DNA of 64,000 nt from Peptococcaceae bacterium CEB3 (GCA_001029295.1 LDXJ01000060.1:186127-250126), one strand, 5' to 3'; positions 17,249-26,399 are shown, numbered from the stretch's first letter. Made by a program: numbers and translations. The notes: generated by a model not told the origin, from the letters alone.

Positions 17249-18508
17249 ATGACCATGGACCGCTATGTGATAACCGGGGGACAGCCGCTGGAGGGGACCA
17301 TCAGGGTCAGCGGGGCCAAGAACGCCTCTTTGCCGCTGTTGGCGGCGGCGCTGCTGGCGGAAGGCACATCCGTATTATTGGACATTCCGCGGTTGGCGGA
17401 TGTCAGCAATATGTTGGACGTCCTTGAGCATTTGGGTTGCCGGGTGAAGTGGCAGGATGAGGCTTTGCTCATCAATGCCTCGTCTCTCAGGGACTGGAGT
17501 GTGGACGAGGAATTAATGCGCCGGATGCGAGCGTCCAATCTAATCTTGGGGCCGGTGCTGGCGCGGCACGGCCGGGTGAAGATCGCCATGCCGGGAGGCT
17601 GCGCCATCGGCTCGCGCCCGATGGACCAGCATTTAAAGGGACTGGCGGAACTGGGCGTTAAAGTCAAGGAGAAACACGGCTACATCGAGGCGTGGACCGA
17701 GGAGCTGAAGGGGGAGCATGTCTACCTGGATGTTCCCAGTGTCGGCGCCACGGAAAATCTTATGATGGCGGCCGCCCTGACGCGCGGGACGACTTTAATA
17801 CACAATGCGGCCCGGGAACCGGAGATTGTCGATTTGCAGAACTTCCTCAACAAGATGGGAGCCAAGGTACGGGGAGCGGGTCTGGACGTCTTGCGCATTG
17901 AGGGAGTGGAAACGCTCCATCCGGCGGAACACGCGGTGATTCCGGATCGGATTGAAGCCGGAACGCACATCATGGCCGGGGTGATCACCCAAGGGGATAT
18001 TCTGGTGCAAAATGTAATTCCCGAGCATCTGGAGCCGGTGGTGGCCAAGTTGCGTCAAGCCGGAGCTCGTTTGGAGGTTTATGACGACGCCGTGCGGGTG
18101 CGCCCCTGCGGCCGGCTTAAGGCGATTGATCTCAAGACCATGCCTTATCCGGGATTTCCGACCGATATGCAGCCTCAGTTCATGGCTCTCTTGGCTTCGG
18201 CTGAGGGGACGAGCGTGATCACGGAGACGATCTTCGAGAACCGGTTCCAGCACGTGGACGAGCTCAGGCGGATGGGCGCCCGGATCCGGGTGGAGGGACG
18301 TACGGCGGTGGTGCACGGAGTCGAGACTCTGGAGGGAGCCTTTGTCGAGGCCACCGACCTGCGGGCCGGAGCGGCCCTTTTCCTGGCGGCCTTGGGAGCC
18401 GGAGAGGCCACGGTGTTGGAAAAAGTCGGGCATATCGACCGCGGCTATGAAAACCTGGAGGAAAAATACCGCGGCTTGGGCGCGAGGTTAAGAAGAGTCA
18501 GGGCGTAG
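17249..18508 (+). CDS. murA: UDP-N-acetylglucosamine 1-carboxyvinyltransferase MurA
   Basis: First committed step of peptidoglycan synthesis, transferring enolpyruvate from PEP to UDP-GlcNAc. 419 residues, the normal length. The PEP-reactive cysteine, target of fosfomycin, is Cys118 in [11 protein letters not shown]. Other blocks: [12 protein letters not shown] at the N-terminus, [34 protein letters not shown] and [13 protein letters not shown]. The ATG at 17249 follows GAGGAGGAGG. Its place between murB and ftsQ in the dcw cluster occurs in many Clostridia. Confidence 0.96.
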   Translation: MTMDRYVITGGQPLEGTIRVSGAKNASLPLLAAALLAEGTSVLLDIPRLADVSNMLDVLEHLGCRVKWQDEALLINASSLRDWSVDEELMRRMRASNLILGPVLARHGRVKIAMPGGCAIGSRPMDQHLKGLAELGVKVKEKHGYIEAWTEELKGEHVYLDVPSVGATENLMMAAALTRGTTLIHNAAREPEIVDLQNFLNKMGAKVRGAGLDVLRIEGVETLHPAEHAVIPDRIEAGTHIMAGVITQGDILVQNVIPEHLEPVVAKLRQAGARLEVYDDAVRVRPCGRLKAIDLKTMPYPGFPTDMQPQFMALLASAEGTSVITETIFENRFQHVDELRRMGARIRVEGRTAVVHGVETLEGAFVEATDLRAGAALFLAALGAGEATVLEKVGHIDRGYENLEEKYRGLGARLRRVRA

Positions 18509-18511
18509 CGA

Positions 18512-18595
18512 TATCAGAGGTCGGAAGTCAGAGGTCGGAAGTCAGAGGTCGGAGGTCAGAAGCCGAGGTCAGAAGCCGGAAGCAGGAACACAGGC
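18512..18595 (+). repeat. Heptamer tandem repeat (GAGGTCG/GAAGTCA) after murA
   Basis: About ten imperfect 7-bp units alternate GAGGTCG and GAAGTCA, ending in GAAGCCG variants. Same family as the repeats at 12.6, 21.1 and 25.35 kb. Confidence 0.85.
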
Positions 18596-18613
18596 GAGGG
18601 GCGTACAGCCCGG

Positions 18614-18645
18614 AGTTGCTTTAGGACTTAAGTCCTAAAGCAACT
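18614..18645. terminator. Perfect 32-bp palindrome between murA and ftsQ
   Basis: AGTTGCTTTAGGACTT is followed directly by its exact reverse complement, with no loop. TGTTTTC follows on the + strand. It could act as a weak terminator or attenuator, or as a protein-binding palindrome. Confidence 0.55.
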
Positions 18646-18712
18646 TGTTTTCAAGAAAAAGAATGACTCAGAGGACGGAATTCGGTATACTTGGGACAAG
18701 GGGGAAAAAGAG

Positions 18713-19438
18713 TTGCCAGCCAAGCGAACGAATACGTTCTTTCTCTATGTTTCCGTCCTGGTGGTTATGTTGGCGGTGGGGCTGGTGGTTGCTGTCCGCT
18801 CCGGCGTTTTTACCATCAGGCATATCAGCGTTACCGGTTTGCAGCAGATTCCGGAAAGCGATATTCAGCGCCTGGCCGAAGGCGCGCTGGGTCAGAATCT
18901 TTTTCTCTTTGACCGGGAAGGCTTGACACAGAAGATTATGTTGCATCCCTTGGTGCGCTCGGTTGAGTTTCGGCGCAAATTTCCCGACACGCTGGAGGTC
19001 CAAGTGACGGAACGGAAGCCGGCGGCCCTGTTGGTCGTTCCCAACGGGGTGCTGGAAGTCGATTCCCAGGGGGTTTTCCTGCGCCGTTTGGAAGGATGGC
19101 CCAAAGTGGATTATCCGGTCCTGACCGGGGTGACAGTTCCGGATACCGCGGGGCCGGGGCAGAGGCTGACCGATCCGGGTCTGGCGGCGGAACTTAAAGT
19201 TCTTGACCAAGCCCCGACCGCCATGCTGCCAATGCTGAGCGAGGTTCAGGTCAACGTGGCCCGGCAGGTTACCCTCTTTCTGACCAGCGGGGTGGAAGTA
19301 CGTTTAGGCCAGGCCGACGAGTGGAAAGATAAGCTTGCGGTCCTCTTTAACTTACTGCAAGATAAGGATTATCAGTCCATCCAACAAGGGGTGGCCTATA
19401 TCGATTTTACCGCGGCAACTCCGGTTATCGGCCGCTGA
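18713..19438 (+). CDS. ftsQ: Cell division protein FtsQ/DivIB
   Basis: Bitopic division protein of the FtsQ-FtsL-DivIC complex. 241 residues: a short basic N-terminus, one membrane helix (residues 8-29), a POTRA domain starting VFTIRHISVTGLQQIPESDI, then the beta domain with LEVQVTERKPAALLVVPNG. The start is TTG at 18713 behind AAGGGGGAAAAAGAG. Residue 200 onward (LFNLLQDKDYQSI...VAYIDFT) matches the FtsQ C-terminus. Sixteen bases separate it from sbp. Confidence 0.92.
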   Translation: MPAKRTNTFFLYVSVLVVMLAVGLVVAVRSGVFTIRHISVTGLQQIPESDIQRLAEGALGQNLFLFDREGLTQKIMLHPLVRSVEFRRKFPDTLEVQVTERKPAALLVVPNGVLEVDSQGVFLRRLEGWPKVDYPVLTGVTVPDTAGPGQRLTDPGLAAELKVLDQAPTAMLPMLSEVQVNVARQVTLFLTSGVEVRLGQADEWKDKLAVLFNLLQDKDYQSIQQGVAYIDFTAATPVIGR

Positions 19439-19454
19439 GGAAGGGGGAAGAAAT

Positions 19455-19784
19455 GTGTGGCTGCCGCTTCTGGGCTTGATTTTGGGTTTGGCTATCGGGT
19501 ATGTGAGCCCTTTTTCCGTGCCCATCAACTATGCCAAGTATTTGTCAGTGGGCATTCTGGCCGCTCTCGATTCGGTTTTGGGCGGCATCCGGGCCGCGCA
19601 AGAGGATCATTTTGACAGCACGGTTTTTCTGACGGGCTTTTTCAGCAATATGATTCTGGCGGGGTTTCTGGCTTATGTCGGCGACCGCATTGGGGTGGAT
19701 CTTTATTTGGCGGCTGTGGTGGCGTTCGGGGTGAGACTCTTTCAGAACCTGGCTATCATCCGCCGTCATCTCTTAAAGAAATAA
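19455..19784 (+). CDS. sbp: Small basic protein Sbp (DUF1290 family)
   Basis: A 109-residue membrane protein with three to four hydrophobic segments and the block NYAKYLSVGILAALDSVLGGIRA, characteristic of the small basic protein coded near ftsQ/ftsA/ftsZ in Firmicutes. The start is GTG at 19455 after AAGGGGGAAGAAAT; the longer open frame overlapping ftsQ has no support. Function is not well established. In B. subtilis it lies between the divIB region and ftsA; here ftsZ follows directly. Confidence 0.85.
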   Translation: MWLPLLGLILGLAIGYVSPFSVPINYAKYLSVGILAALDSVLGGIRAAQEDHFDSTVFLTGFFSNMILAGFLAYVGDRIGVDLYLAAVVAFGVRLFQNLAIIRRHLLKK

Positions 19785-20056
19785 AGAGCCGGGGATCGAA
19801 AAATGCAGCCAAAAAGGGGAATTCGTCTAAAGAAAATTTACTTTTTGGCTCTGTTGAAAAAGGGATATTGGACAAGTGTATAGAATTCGTTAGTATGTAC
19901 GTATGGTCAGATACCCAGCCCACACATCTGAACGGGAATAAGCGGACGGTGATCGGGTCTCCGCGTCAAGTCGGTGCACCCGGGTCCGAGGAGATCGGTT
20001 TCGCGGAAAAAAGAAGTCGTCCATGGGCGAAAGATGCGAGGAGGGTCAAAAGATAG
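19785..20056 (+). other. sbp-ftsZ gap: hairpin and leader, no ftsA
   Basis: The 272-bp gap holds no ftsA or other convincing gene. A hairpin with arms AGCCAAAAAG (19807-19816) and CTTTTTGGCT (19841-19850) has a 24-base loop and no strong T-run, so its role is unclear. GAGGAGGGTC before 20057 supplies the ftsZ ribosome-binding site. Confidence 0.5.
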
Positions 20057-21106
20057 ATGCTGGAATTTGAGACTGAAATGAACCAATTTGCTGAGATCAA
20101 AGTGATCGGTGTCGGCGGAGGGGGCAACAACGCGGTGAACCGTATGATTACCTCGGGCTTGAAAGGGGTCGAGTTCATATCGGTCAACACGGATTCACAG
20201 GCTTTAAATCTTTCCCGCGCGGGTCGGAAAGTGCAAATAGGGATGAAGCTGACCAAAGGCTTGGGAGCGGGAGCCAACCCGGAGGTGGGGGCAAAAGCCG
20301 CCGAGGAGAACCGGGAAGACTTGACCGAAGTTCTGAAAGGGGCGGACATGGTTTTCGTGACCGCCGGCATGGGCGGGGGAACCGGAACCGGAGGGGCGCC
20401 CATAGTGGCCGAGGTGGCCAAAGAGTTGGGGGCTTTAACGGTGGGAGTGGTGACCCGGCCATTCACGTTCGAAGGGCGTAAACGGGCCATGCAGGCGGAA
20501 AAGGGGATTGCGGAACTTAAGAGCAAGGTAGATACTCTGATCACGATTCCTAATGATCGGTTGCTTCAGGTGGTGGACAAGCACACGACGATTCACGAGG
20601 CGTTTCGGATTGCGGACGATGTCCTGCGTCAAGGAGTGCAGGGAATATCCGATTTGATTGCGGTGCCGGGCTTGATTAACCTGGATTTTGCTGATGTCAA
20701 GACGATCATGATGAGCACCGGCTCCGCCTTAATGGGGATCGGACAGGCTTCGGGAGAAAACAGGGCGTCCGACGCAGCCCGGAAGGCTATCTCCAGTCCG
20801 CTCTTGGAGACTTCGATCGAAGGCGCGCAAGGGGTTCTTTTGAATATAACCGGGGGCGTGAACATGACCCTCTTTGAGGTGAACGAGGCGTCGGAAATCA
20901 TCGCCGAAGCGGCTGACCCGGAAGCCAATATTATTTTCGGGGCTGTGATTGACGACACTCTGAAAGAAGAAGTGCGCGTCACGGTGATCGCCACGGGATT
21001 TGACCAACGCCGGAGTCAGAGTGTCAAACCGCCCGAACTGGTCATTAAACCGGTCCAGAATGATATGGAAGTGGACATTCCCGAATTCCTGCGCCGCAGG
21101 CGCTGA
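20057..21106 (+). CDS. ftsZ: Cell division GTPase FtsZ
   Basis: Tubulin-like GTPase that forms the Z-ring. 349 residues. [17 protein letters not shown] near residue 14, VNTDSQAL, and the tubulin signature GGGTGTGG at 106-113 are intact, as are [11 protein letters not shown] and the T7-loop region. The intrinsically disordered linker is very short, and the C-terminal peptide [10 protein letters not shown] that binds membrane tethers is present. Because ftsA is absent nearby while sepF lies 8.5 kb downstream, SepF may be the main tether (inference). Confidence 0.97.
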   Translation: MLEFETEMNQFAEIKVIGVGGGGNNAVNRMITSGLKGVEFISVNTDSQALNLSRAGRKVQIGMKLTKGLGAGANPEVGAKAAEENREDLTEVLKGADMVFVTAGMGGGTGTGGAPIVAEVAKELGALTVGVVTRPFTFEGRKRAMQAEKGIAELKSKVDTLITIPNDRLLQVVDKHTTIHEAFRIADDVLRQGVQGISDLIAVPGLINLDFADVKTIMMSTGSALMGIGQASGENRASDAARKAISSPLLETSIEGAQGVLLNITGGVNMTLFEVNEASEIIAEAADPEANIIFGAVIDDTLKEEVRVTVIATGFDQRRSQSVKPPELVIKPVQNDMEVDIPEFLRRRR

Positions 21107-21174
21107 AATCAGAAGTCGGAAATCAGAAGTCTGAAGTCGGAGGTTAGAAGTCAGAAGTCAGAAGCCAGAGGTTC
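21107..21174 (+). repeat. Heptamer tandem repeat after ftsZ
   Basis: About nine imperfect 7-bp units (GAAGTCG, GAAATCA, GAAGTCT, GAGGTTA, GAAGTCA and similar) begin at the ftsZ stop codon. Same family as at 12.6, 18.5 and 25.35 kb. Confidence 0.87.
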
Positions 21175-21200
21175 GAATGGGTCTAATCTGGTTGTTGATA

Positions 21201-21228
21201 CGAAAGCCCGCCTGAAGGCGGGCTTTCG
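21201..21228. terminator. Strong hairpin after ftsZ
   Basis: CGAAAGCCCGCC, loop TGAA, GGCGGGCTTTCG is a perfect 12-bp stem. No U-tract follows, so it may be an inefficient terminator or an mRNA-stabilising end. It marks the boundary between the dcw operon and spoIIGA. Confidence 0.65.
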
Positions 21229-21312
21229 CGATCCCGCAAAAGGGCCTTAAACAAAAGATACTACAGGACTCGCATGGATTTCCCTTTAATTACCATGTTA
21301 ATCTACCCTAAA

Positions 21313-21345
21313 GCGACAGGTTTTACAGGCCCCGTCCGGTATAAT
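21313..21345 (+). promoter_or_regulatory. Possible spoIIGA promoter with long spacer
   Basis: A perfect TATAAT lies at 21340-21345, 37 bp before the spoIIGA ATG. The only -35-like element is GCGACA at 21313-21318, 21 bp away. The spoIIG promoter of B. subtilis is known for an over-long spacer and Spo0A activation, which makes this arrangement suggestive. No clear Spo0A box was identified. Confidence 0.4.
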
Positions 21346-21381
21346 TTTTTGGAGAGCCCGGAAGAAAGGTGTCAGAGAATT

Positions 21382-22302
21382 ATGCCGGAAGTGACTTATC
21401 TTGATCTGAATGTTTTGATCAATGGGGTTATGGATGCTTTTCTCCTGGGGTTGACCGCGAAAATTCTTCACTATCCCGTGCGCAAACGGGGCCTTTTCTA
21501 CGGGGCTCTGATCGGAGAAGTGCCGGTTGTTCTGGTGGTGTTGGGGCCATCCCCGTGGCTGACCTTGAGTAAAATCCTCGTCCCTTTTTTCATGGTGGGA
21601 GTCAGTTTGGGCTCTCGCGGCTGGAGGCCGTTTCTCAAAGCGCTCTTAGGTTTCTGGCTCCTTTCCGCGGGTTTGGGCGGATTTATTTACGCGGCCTGGG
21701 ACTGGCTGGGTTTTGGCGGGATGGGGACGAGCAGGACTTTTGCACTCGCTCCCGCGGATATTTTGGTATTGCCACTGCTGGCCGTTTTCTGGTCGCTCGG
21801 CCAGCGCGTCTGGCTGAACTGGTCGCAAAGGGCCAGGCAGATGGAGTTGTCACTGTACGATCTGGAGATTGATTTCGGGGAGGAAGGCAAGGTCTTGCGG
21901 GTCAAGGCCCTGCTGGACACCGGGAACCAACTGCGGGACCCCCTGACGGGGGCGCCTGTCATCCTCCTGGAGGAAGGGGTGGCTGTTGACGCGCTGCCCG
22001 AGAAGACGCGGGGATTCTTGCGGCTGCCCTGGCGGGAGTCCGGGGACCCCTGGTCCCTTCTCTGGAAAGGGGAGCCGGGATGGTTTAAATCTTTGGTCTT
22101 TATTCCTTTCAAAGGGATTGAAGGGGAAAGCTGGCTGTTAGGAGTCAGGCCCAAGACAGTGGCCTGGAACGACGGGGAGGGGAGAAGGAGCGTTCAAGCC
22201 ACCGTTGCCTTGGTGCGGCACGCACTGAGCCCGGAAGGAACTTATCAGGCCTTGTTGCATTTCGAACATATGAAGGGAGGAGCTGGAGTGCATGAATTCT
22301 GA
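21382..22302 (+). CDS. spoIIGA: Sigma-E processing peptidase SpoIIGA
   Basis: Membrane aspartic protease that cleaves pro-sigma-E in the mother cell in response to a forespore signal. From the ATG at 21382 the protein has 306 residues: five N-terminal membrane helices (residues 8-160), then a cytoplasmic protease domain with the catalytic D179-T-G-N in [15 protein letters not shown]. The open frame continues upstream to 21274, but that part covers the promoter region and is not conserved in type. It overlaps sigE by 11 bp, as expected for an enzyme and its substrate made together. Confidence 0.93.
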   Translation: MPEVTYLDLNVLINGVMDAFLLGLTAKILHYPVRKRGLFYGALIGEVPVVLVVLGPSPWLTLSKILVPFFMVGVSLGSRGWRPFLKALLGFWLLSAGLGGFIYAAWDWLGFGGMGTSRTFALAPADILVLPLLAVFWSLGQRVWLNWSQRARQMELSLYDLEIDFGEEGKVLRVKALLDTGNQLRDPLTGAPVILLEEGVAVDALPEKTRGFLRLPWRESGDPWSLLWKGEPGWFKSLVFIPFKGIEGESWLLGVRPKTVAWNDGEGRRSVQATVALVRHALSPEGTYQALLHFEHMKGGAGVHEF

Positions 22303-23032
22303 GGTGTTTTTTGGCGCAATGAGGGCCTGGCGGCAAAAATGGCAGGACCGGTTGAAAGTGCTCTGGCACAGGCTGCATGTCCATGAGATCTATTATGTCG
22401 GGAGCAGTGAGGCTCTCCCGCCTCCTCTCAGTTCGGATGAGGAAGGGGAGCTTTTGACCCGGCTGGAGATGGGCGACCTGTCCGTGCGGGATGTTCTGAT
22501 TGAGCGGAACCTGCGCCTGGTCGTCTATATCGGCCGCAAATTTGAGAATACCGGGGTCGGCATTGAGGATTTAGTCTCCATTGGTACGATCGGCCTGATC
22601 AAAGCGGTGAATACGTTTGATCCCCAGAAGAAGATAAAGCTCGCAACCTATGCGTCCCGTTGCATTGAGAATGAGATTCTGATGTACTTACGCCGGAATA
22701 ATAAGACAAGGTCGGAAGTGTCGTTTGACGAGCCCTTGAATATTGACTGGGACGGCAACGAGCTGCTGCTCTCGGATGTACTGGGGACAGAGACGGATAT
22801 CATTTCCCGGCCGTTGGAAGAAGAGGTCGATCGCCAGCTTTTGCACTTGGCCATGGCCAGTCTTTCGGCCCGGGAGAAGCTGATTATGGAGCTGCGCTTC
22901 GGGTTGAACAACGGCTCGGAAAAAACTCAGAAGGAGGTGGCCGACCGCTTAGGGATCTCCCAGTCTTACATTTCCCGCTTGGAAAAACGGATCATTCGGC
23001 GGTTGCGCAAAGAATTTTGCCGGTTGGAATAA
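22292..23032 (+). CDS. sigE: RNA polymerase sporulation sigma factor sigma-E precursor
   Basis: Early mother-cell sigma factor. 246 residues. The amphipathic pro-sequence is followed by [16 protein letters not shown] at residues 32-47. By analogy with B. subtilis, SpoIIGA should cut between Tyr34 and Tyr35. Region 2 ([34 protein letters not shown]) and region 4 ([18 protein letters not shown]) are complete. GGGAGGAGCTGGAGTGC lies in front of the ATG. Confidence 0.96.
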   Translation: MNSEVFFGAMRAWRQKWQDRLKVLWHRLHVHEIYYVGSSEALPPPLSSDEEGELLTRLEMGDLSVRDVLIERNLRLVVYIGRKFENTGVGIEDLVSIGTIGLIKAVNTFDPQKKIKLATYASRCIENEILMYLRRNNKTRSEVSFDEPLNIDWDGNELLLSDVLGTETDIISRPLEEEVDRQLLHLAMASLSAREKLIMELRFGLNNGSEKTQKEVADRLGISQSYISRLEKRIIRRLRKEFCRLE

Positions 23033-23055
23033 CAAATTGAGCCTTGGGGCATACT
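23027..23055 (+). promoter_or_regulatory. Candidate sigma-F/sigma-G type promoter before sigG
   Basis: GAATA at 23027-23031 and CATACT at 23050-23055 are separated by 18 bp. They match the B. subtilis sigma-G consensus (GHATR, 18 bp, CATNHTA) except at the last base. It overlaps the end of sigE and would give sigG its own forespore promoter besides read-through. Confidence 0.5.
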
Positions 23056-23085
23056 CTCCAACAGAAAATCCTGGGAGGTGCTCGA

Positions 23086-23859
23086 ATGGCTTTAAACAAA
23101 GTTGAAATCTGCGGAGTGAACACCTCGAAATTACCGGTTTTGTCCAGTGCCAAGATGAAGGAGCTGTTCGTCGTCTACCAGGCGGGAGACCGTAGTGCCC
23201 GCGATAAATTAATCTACGGCAACCTGCGTTTGGTGCTCAGCGTGATTCAGAGATTTACCAATCGGGGAGAGTTTGTCGATGATCTTTTTCAAGTCGGCTG
23301 TATCGGTTTGATGAAGGCCATCGACAATTTTGACCTAGGGCAAAATGTCAAGTTTTCCACCTATGCTGTCCCTATGATTATCGGGGAAATCCGCAGATAT
23401 TTGCGGGACAACAACCCGATCCGGGTTAGCCGCTCCCTGCGCGACATCGCTTACAAGGCTTTGCAGGTCCGCGATCAGCTGGTGAGCGAGTGTTCGCGCG
23501 AACCTTCCGTGGGAGAAATAGCGACCAGGCTGTCCCTGCCCAGGGAGGAAGTGATCTTCGCCCTGGACGCGATCCAAGAACCGATCTCTCTGTTCGAACC
23601 CATCTACCATGACGGAGGAGACCCGATCTTCGTCATGGATCAGATTGGAGATGACAAACATTCCGATGCCAACTGGCTGGAAGGACTGGCGGTGAGGGAG
23701 GCTTTGCGCCGGCTGGGAGAAAGGGAGAAACTCATCCTGTCCCTGCGCTTTTTTCACGGCAAAACTCAGATGGAAGTGGCAGATGAAATCGGGATTTCTC
23801 AGGCCCAGGTTTCCCGCCTGGAAAAGGCCGCCTTACACCACATGCGCAAGTATGTATAA
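23086..23859 (+). CDS. sigG: RNA polymerase sporulation sigma factor sigma-G
   Basis: Late forespore sigma factor. From the ATG at 23086 (GGGAGG upstream) the protein has 257 residues and opens with LNKVEICGVNTSKLPVLS, the conserved sigma-G start; sigma-G has no long pro-sequence. Region 2 reads NLRLVLSVIQRF and VGCIGLMKAIDNFDL, and region 4 ends EVADEIGISQAQVSRLEK. It lies 53 bp after sigE, as in many Bacillota. Confidence 0.96.
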   Translation: MALNKVEICGVNTSKLPVLSSAKMKELFVVYQAGDRSARDKLIYGNLRLVLSVIQRFTNRGEFVDDLFQVGCIGLMKAIDNFDLGQNVKFSTYAVPMIIGEIRRYLRDNNPIRVSRSLRDIAYKALQVRDQLVSECSREPSVGEIATRLSLPREEVIFALDAIQEPISLFEPIYHDGGDPIFVMDQIGDDKHSDANWLEGLAVREALRRLGEREKLILSLRFFHGKTQMEVADEIGISQAQVSRLEKAALHHMRKYV

Positions 23860-23907
23860 TAATCTCGCCCTGCCCTTCATAAGAATAAGGGGAGGGGAGG
23901 GTTTATC

Positions 23908-24183
23908 ATGCGCATCTCGGAACTGCGGCTTTTGGATATTGTCAATGTCAAGGACGGACGGAGGCTGGGTCCGATCAAGGACCTCGACCTGGACATGGAG
24001 AGGGGAGCCATTCGCGCCATTCTCGTGGCTGGGGCCGCCCGAAGCTGGGGCATTTTCGGCGGCGGCCGCGGTGACGATATCCTGATCCCCTGGGACAGAG
24101 TAAAAAAGATCGGGGTAGACGTGATCTTAGTAGATGCGCAAGACCTGCCTGACCTGGATCCCGAAAGCCTGGACCATCGTTAG
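23908..24183 (+). CDS. ylmC: YlmC/YmxH family PRC-barrel sporulation protein
   Basis: 91 residues forming a single PRC-barrel domain: MRISELRLLDIVNVKDGRRLG at the start, then DLDLDMERGAIRAILVAG and ILIPWDRVKKIGVDVILVD. The family is found downstream of sigG or near pgeF in spore formers and is linked to sporulation in databases, with no settled molecular role. AGGGGAGGG precedes the ATG, and a hairpin follows the stop codon. Confidence 0.88.
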   Translation: MRISELRLLDIVNVKDGRRLGPIKDLDLDMERGAIRAILVAGAARSWGIFGGGRGDDILIPWDRVKKIGVDVILVDAQDLPDLDPESLDHR

Positions 24184-24241
24184 GCAAAAGAAAATCCTGC
24201 CGGCGCCGAGGCGTGCGGGCAAGCGACCGTCTGCTCCCCAG

Positions 24242-24265
24242 ACGCCCACTTGAAGAAGTGGGCGT
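24242..24265 (+). terminator. Hairpin after ylmC
   Basis: ACGCCCACTT, loop GAAG, AAGTGGGCGT forms a perfect 10-bp stem followed by TGCTTGAT. The U-tract is poor, but the stem is strong and the position after the stop codon fits a terminator. Confidence 0.65.
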
Positions 24266-24334
24266 TGCTTGATCTCTGAGAAGCGGTTGGCGAAGGAGTG
24301 GCCCGGACAATCCGTCACGGACAAGGGCGGGAGT

Positions 24335-24362
24335 TTGTCCGGACCGGAAATTATGGTATAGT
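24335..24362 (+). promoter_or_regulatory. Candidate sigma-A promoter before pgeF
   Basis: TTGTCC at 24335-24340 and TATAGT at 24357-24362 with a 16-bp spacer, in the 360-bp gap between ylmC and pgeF. Downstream, to about 24440, is an A/G-rich stretch with repeated TTAAGGTA-like words. Nothing else is evident in this gap. Confidence 0.55.
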
Positions 24363-24543
24363 AGTTATGTTGTTAAGGTACGGTTAAGGTACCGGTGGGG
24401 TATAACGGGAGCGCTAAGGTATAAGGATAAAGGTAAAGTGAAGTATCAGGCCGACAGAGTAAGGCATCAGGGCATGGGGTTTTGAAGAGCTAGTGGCGAC
24501 GATATAAGGGACAGGGAAAAGGGAGAGAATCGGGGAGTGCGTC

Positions 24544-25440
24544 ATGGAATGGGAATGGGTCAAGGAGGGACAAGCGTATCTTCGACTTAACTGGGGAGAG
24601 CAAGTGGAGGCGGGGTTTTCCTCCCGCGAGGGGGGAGTGAGTACGGGGGCCTTTGCGTCTCTGAATTTGGGACTCCATGTCGGAGACGAAGCCGCGGCCG
24701 TGCTGGTGAACCGTGAGCGCTGGCTCGGCGTTTGGGGCGCGGGCCGGCGCGATGCCGTCGTCGGCGAGCAGGTGCACGGGACGGAGGTGGTTTGGGTGAC
24801 GGATGCGGAGGCCGGGCGGGGAAGCGGGGAACTGGGCTCCGCTCTGCCGGGAGTGGACGGGCTCCTGACCCAAAGCTCGCTGGGTCTGATGGCTTTTTTC
24901 GCCGATTGTACGCCTCTTTATTTCTATGATCCCACGATCCGGGCTGTGGCCCTGGCTCACGCCGGCTGGCGAGGAACGGCGGGCAAGATAGCTCTGCGTG
25001 TTTTGGCGGCTTTGGCTGAACGGGGAGGCAAAGCAGGCGATGTACGGGTGGCTGTCGGGCCCAGTATCGGGCCTTGTTGTTACGAGGTGGATGAACGGGT
25101 GGCGGCCCATTTCCGGCGGGAATTCTCCGAAACCCCGTTCCTTCAGGCAACCCGGCCCGGACACTATCGCTTGGATTTATGGCGGGCCAACCTGGAGACT
25201 CTGGTCGGAGCCGGGGTTTGGCGCAGCAGGATTGCGACGGCCGGGCTGTGCACCTCTTGCCAGCCGGAGCACTTCTACTCTCATCGCCGGGACGGAGTGC
25301 CCACAGGGAGGATGGCGGCTTGGATTCGCCTCAAAACCAGAGAATCAGAGGACAGAGGCCAAATCAGAGGTCGGAGGCAGGAAGTCAGAGGTCAGAAGGG
25401 ACGCAACAGAGCGGGTGGGTCTAGGCAGTATGAGCCTTAA
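24544..25440 (+). CDS. pgeF: Purine nucleoside phosphorylase-like protein (PgeF/LACC1 family)
   Basis: DUF152 family: bacterial members act on purine nucleosides and on misincorporated L-Ser in UDP-MurNAc peptides. 298 residues. Metal-binding and active-site blocks QVHGTEV, FFADCTPLYFYD, LAHAGWRGTAGKI and GPSIGPCCYEV are intact, and LCTSCQPEHFYSHRRDG near 240-256 completes the domain. The normal end is MAAWIRLK. Beyond it are about 34 extra Arg/Gly/Glu-rich residues translated from an intergenic heptamer repeat. The ATG follows CGGGGAG. Confidence 0.9.
   Translation: MEWEWVKEGQAYLRLNWGEQVEAGFSSREGGVSTGAFASLNLGLHVGDEAAAVLVNRERWLGVWGAGRRDAVVGEQVHGTEVVWVTDAEAGRGSGELGSALPGVDGLLTQSSLGLMAFFADCTPLYFYDPTIRAVALAHAGWRGTAGKIALRVLAALAERGGKAGDVRVAVGPSIGPCCYEVDERVAAHFRREFSETPFLQATRPGHYRLDLWRANLETLVGAGVWRSRIATAGLCTSCQPEHFYSHRRDGVPTGRMAAWIRLKTRESEDRGQIRGRRQEVRGQKGRNRAGGSRQYEP
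25342..25405 (+). repeat. Heptamer tandem repeat inside the 3' end of pgeF
   Basis: Imperfect 7-bp units (GAGGTCG, GAGGCAG, GAAGTCA, GAGGTCA) of the same family as those after murD, murA and ftsZ. Here the run lies before the stop codon and is translated as the C-terminal tail. Confidence 0.8.
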
Positions 25441-25632
25441 TGATTCAGCCCAACGCCCGCAAAAACGAGAAAAGGTTTGGACATGTTTGGAAGGTACGGT
25501 ATGAGCCTGAAAGATGCTTCGATAAGGTCCTGTTTGGCAGGAGGAAGGGCTTCGGTGTCTGGGCAGGATGCGCCGGAATGATCCCTGCTTCGGGAAGAGG
25601 GGGTCTTTGGCGGGGACGATGACGAGGGGAAG

Positions 25633-26328
25633 GTGTGGAGTTTGCCCACAATTTTGGTAGTGGATGACGAAAAACCCATTCAGGAGCTCCTGCGCTTTAA
25701 TTTGGAGAAGGAAGGGTACAAAGTCCGGCTGGCGGCGGACGGTGCCGAGGCCTTGGACTGGGTGGAAAAGGAGCTGCCGGATCTCATGATCCTCGATCTG
25801 ATGCTGCCCGGCATGACGGGTTTGGAAGTTTGCCGGAGGCTGCGCATGATGCCGAAGTACCGGGAGCTGCCCATCATCATGCTGACGGCCAAAGGTGAAG
25901 AGATTGACAAGGTCCTCGGTTTGGAACTGGGAGCGGATGACTATATGACCAAGCCGTTCAGCCCGAGAGAACTTGTGGCCCGGATTAAGGCGCGGTTGAG
26001 GCGGGTTACGGTTACGCCTGATGACAGTGTCGAGATCAAGCGAGGTGACCTGAGAATGGATCTCGGCCGTTTCCAAGTCTTTGTTCAAGGGCAGGAGACC
26101 GAGCTCACACCCAAGGAGTTCGAACTCTTGCGCGTTCTCGTGCTCAATCCGGGCAGGGTCTATTCCAGGGACGAGCTGTTGGAACAAATTTGGGGTTATG
26201 ATTATGCCGGGGATACGCGTACCGTGGATGTTCATATCAGGCATTTGCGCCAGAAGATTGAGCAGGACCCGTCGAATCCGAGCCGGATTGAGACCCTGCG
26301 CGGGGTGGGCTATCGTTTTAAAGGGTAG
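25633..26328 (+). CDS. OmpR/PhoB-family response regulator
   Basis: 231 residues: a receiver domain with phospho-acceptor Asp55 in LMILDLMLPG, acidic pair Asp11-Asp12 and KPF lysine, then a winged-helix domain ending DVHIRHLRQKIEQ...GVGYRFKG. It resembles PhoP/PhoB and WalR. GTG at 25633 after GAGGGGAAGGT is kept as start; a TTG three codons later is also possible. The kinase gene follows after 71 bp. Target genes are not shown by the sequence, and no pst or pho genes are in the window. Confidence 0.9.
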   Translation: MWSLPTILVVDDEKPIQELLRFNLEKEGYKVRLAADGAEALDWVEKELPDLMILDLMLPGMTGLEVCRRLRMMPKYRELPIIMLTAKGEEIDKVLGLELGADDYMTKPFSPRELVARIKARLRRVTVTPDDSVEIKRGDLRMDLGRFQVFVQGQETELTPKEFELLRVLVLNPGRVYSRDELLEQIWGYDYAGDTRTVDVHIRHLRQKIEQDPSNPSRIETLRGVGYRFKG

Positions 26329-26399
26329 CGGGTGCGACATTCCCGCGCTGCCAAAGAGTCTGTTCTGGGGTCGGCGTTTCGATCCGGAGGGATGCTGTG

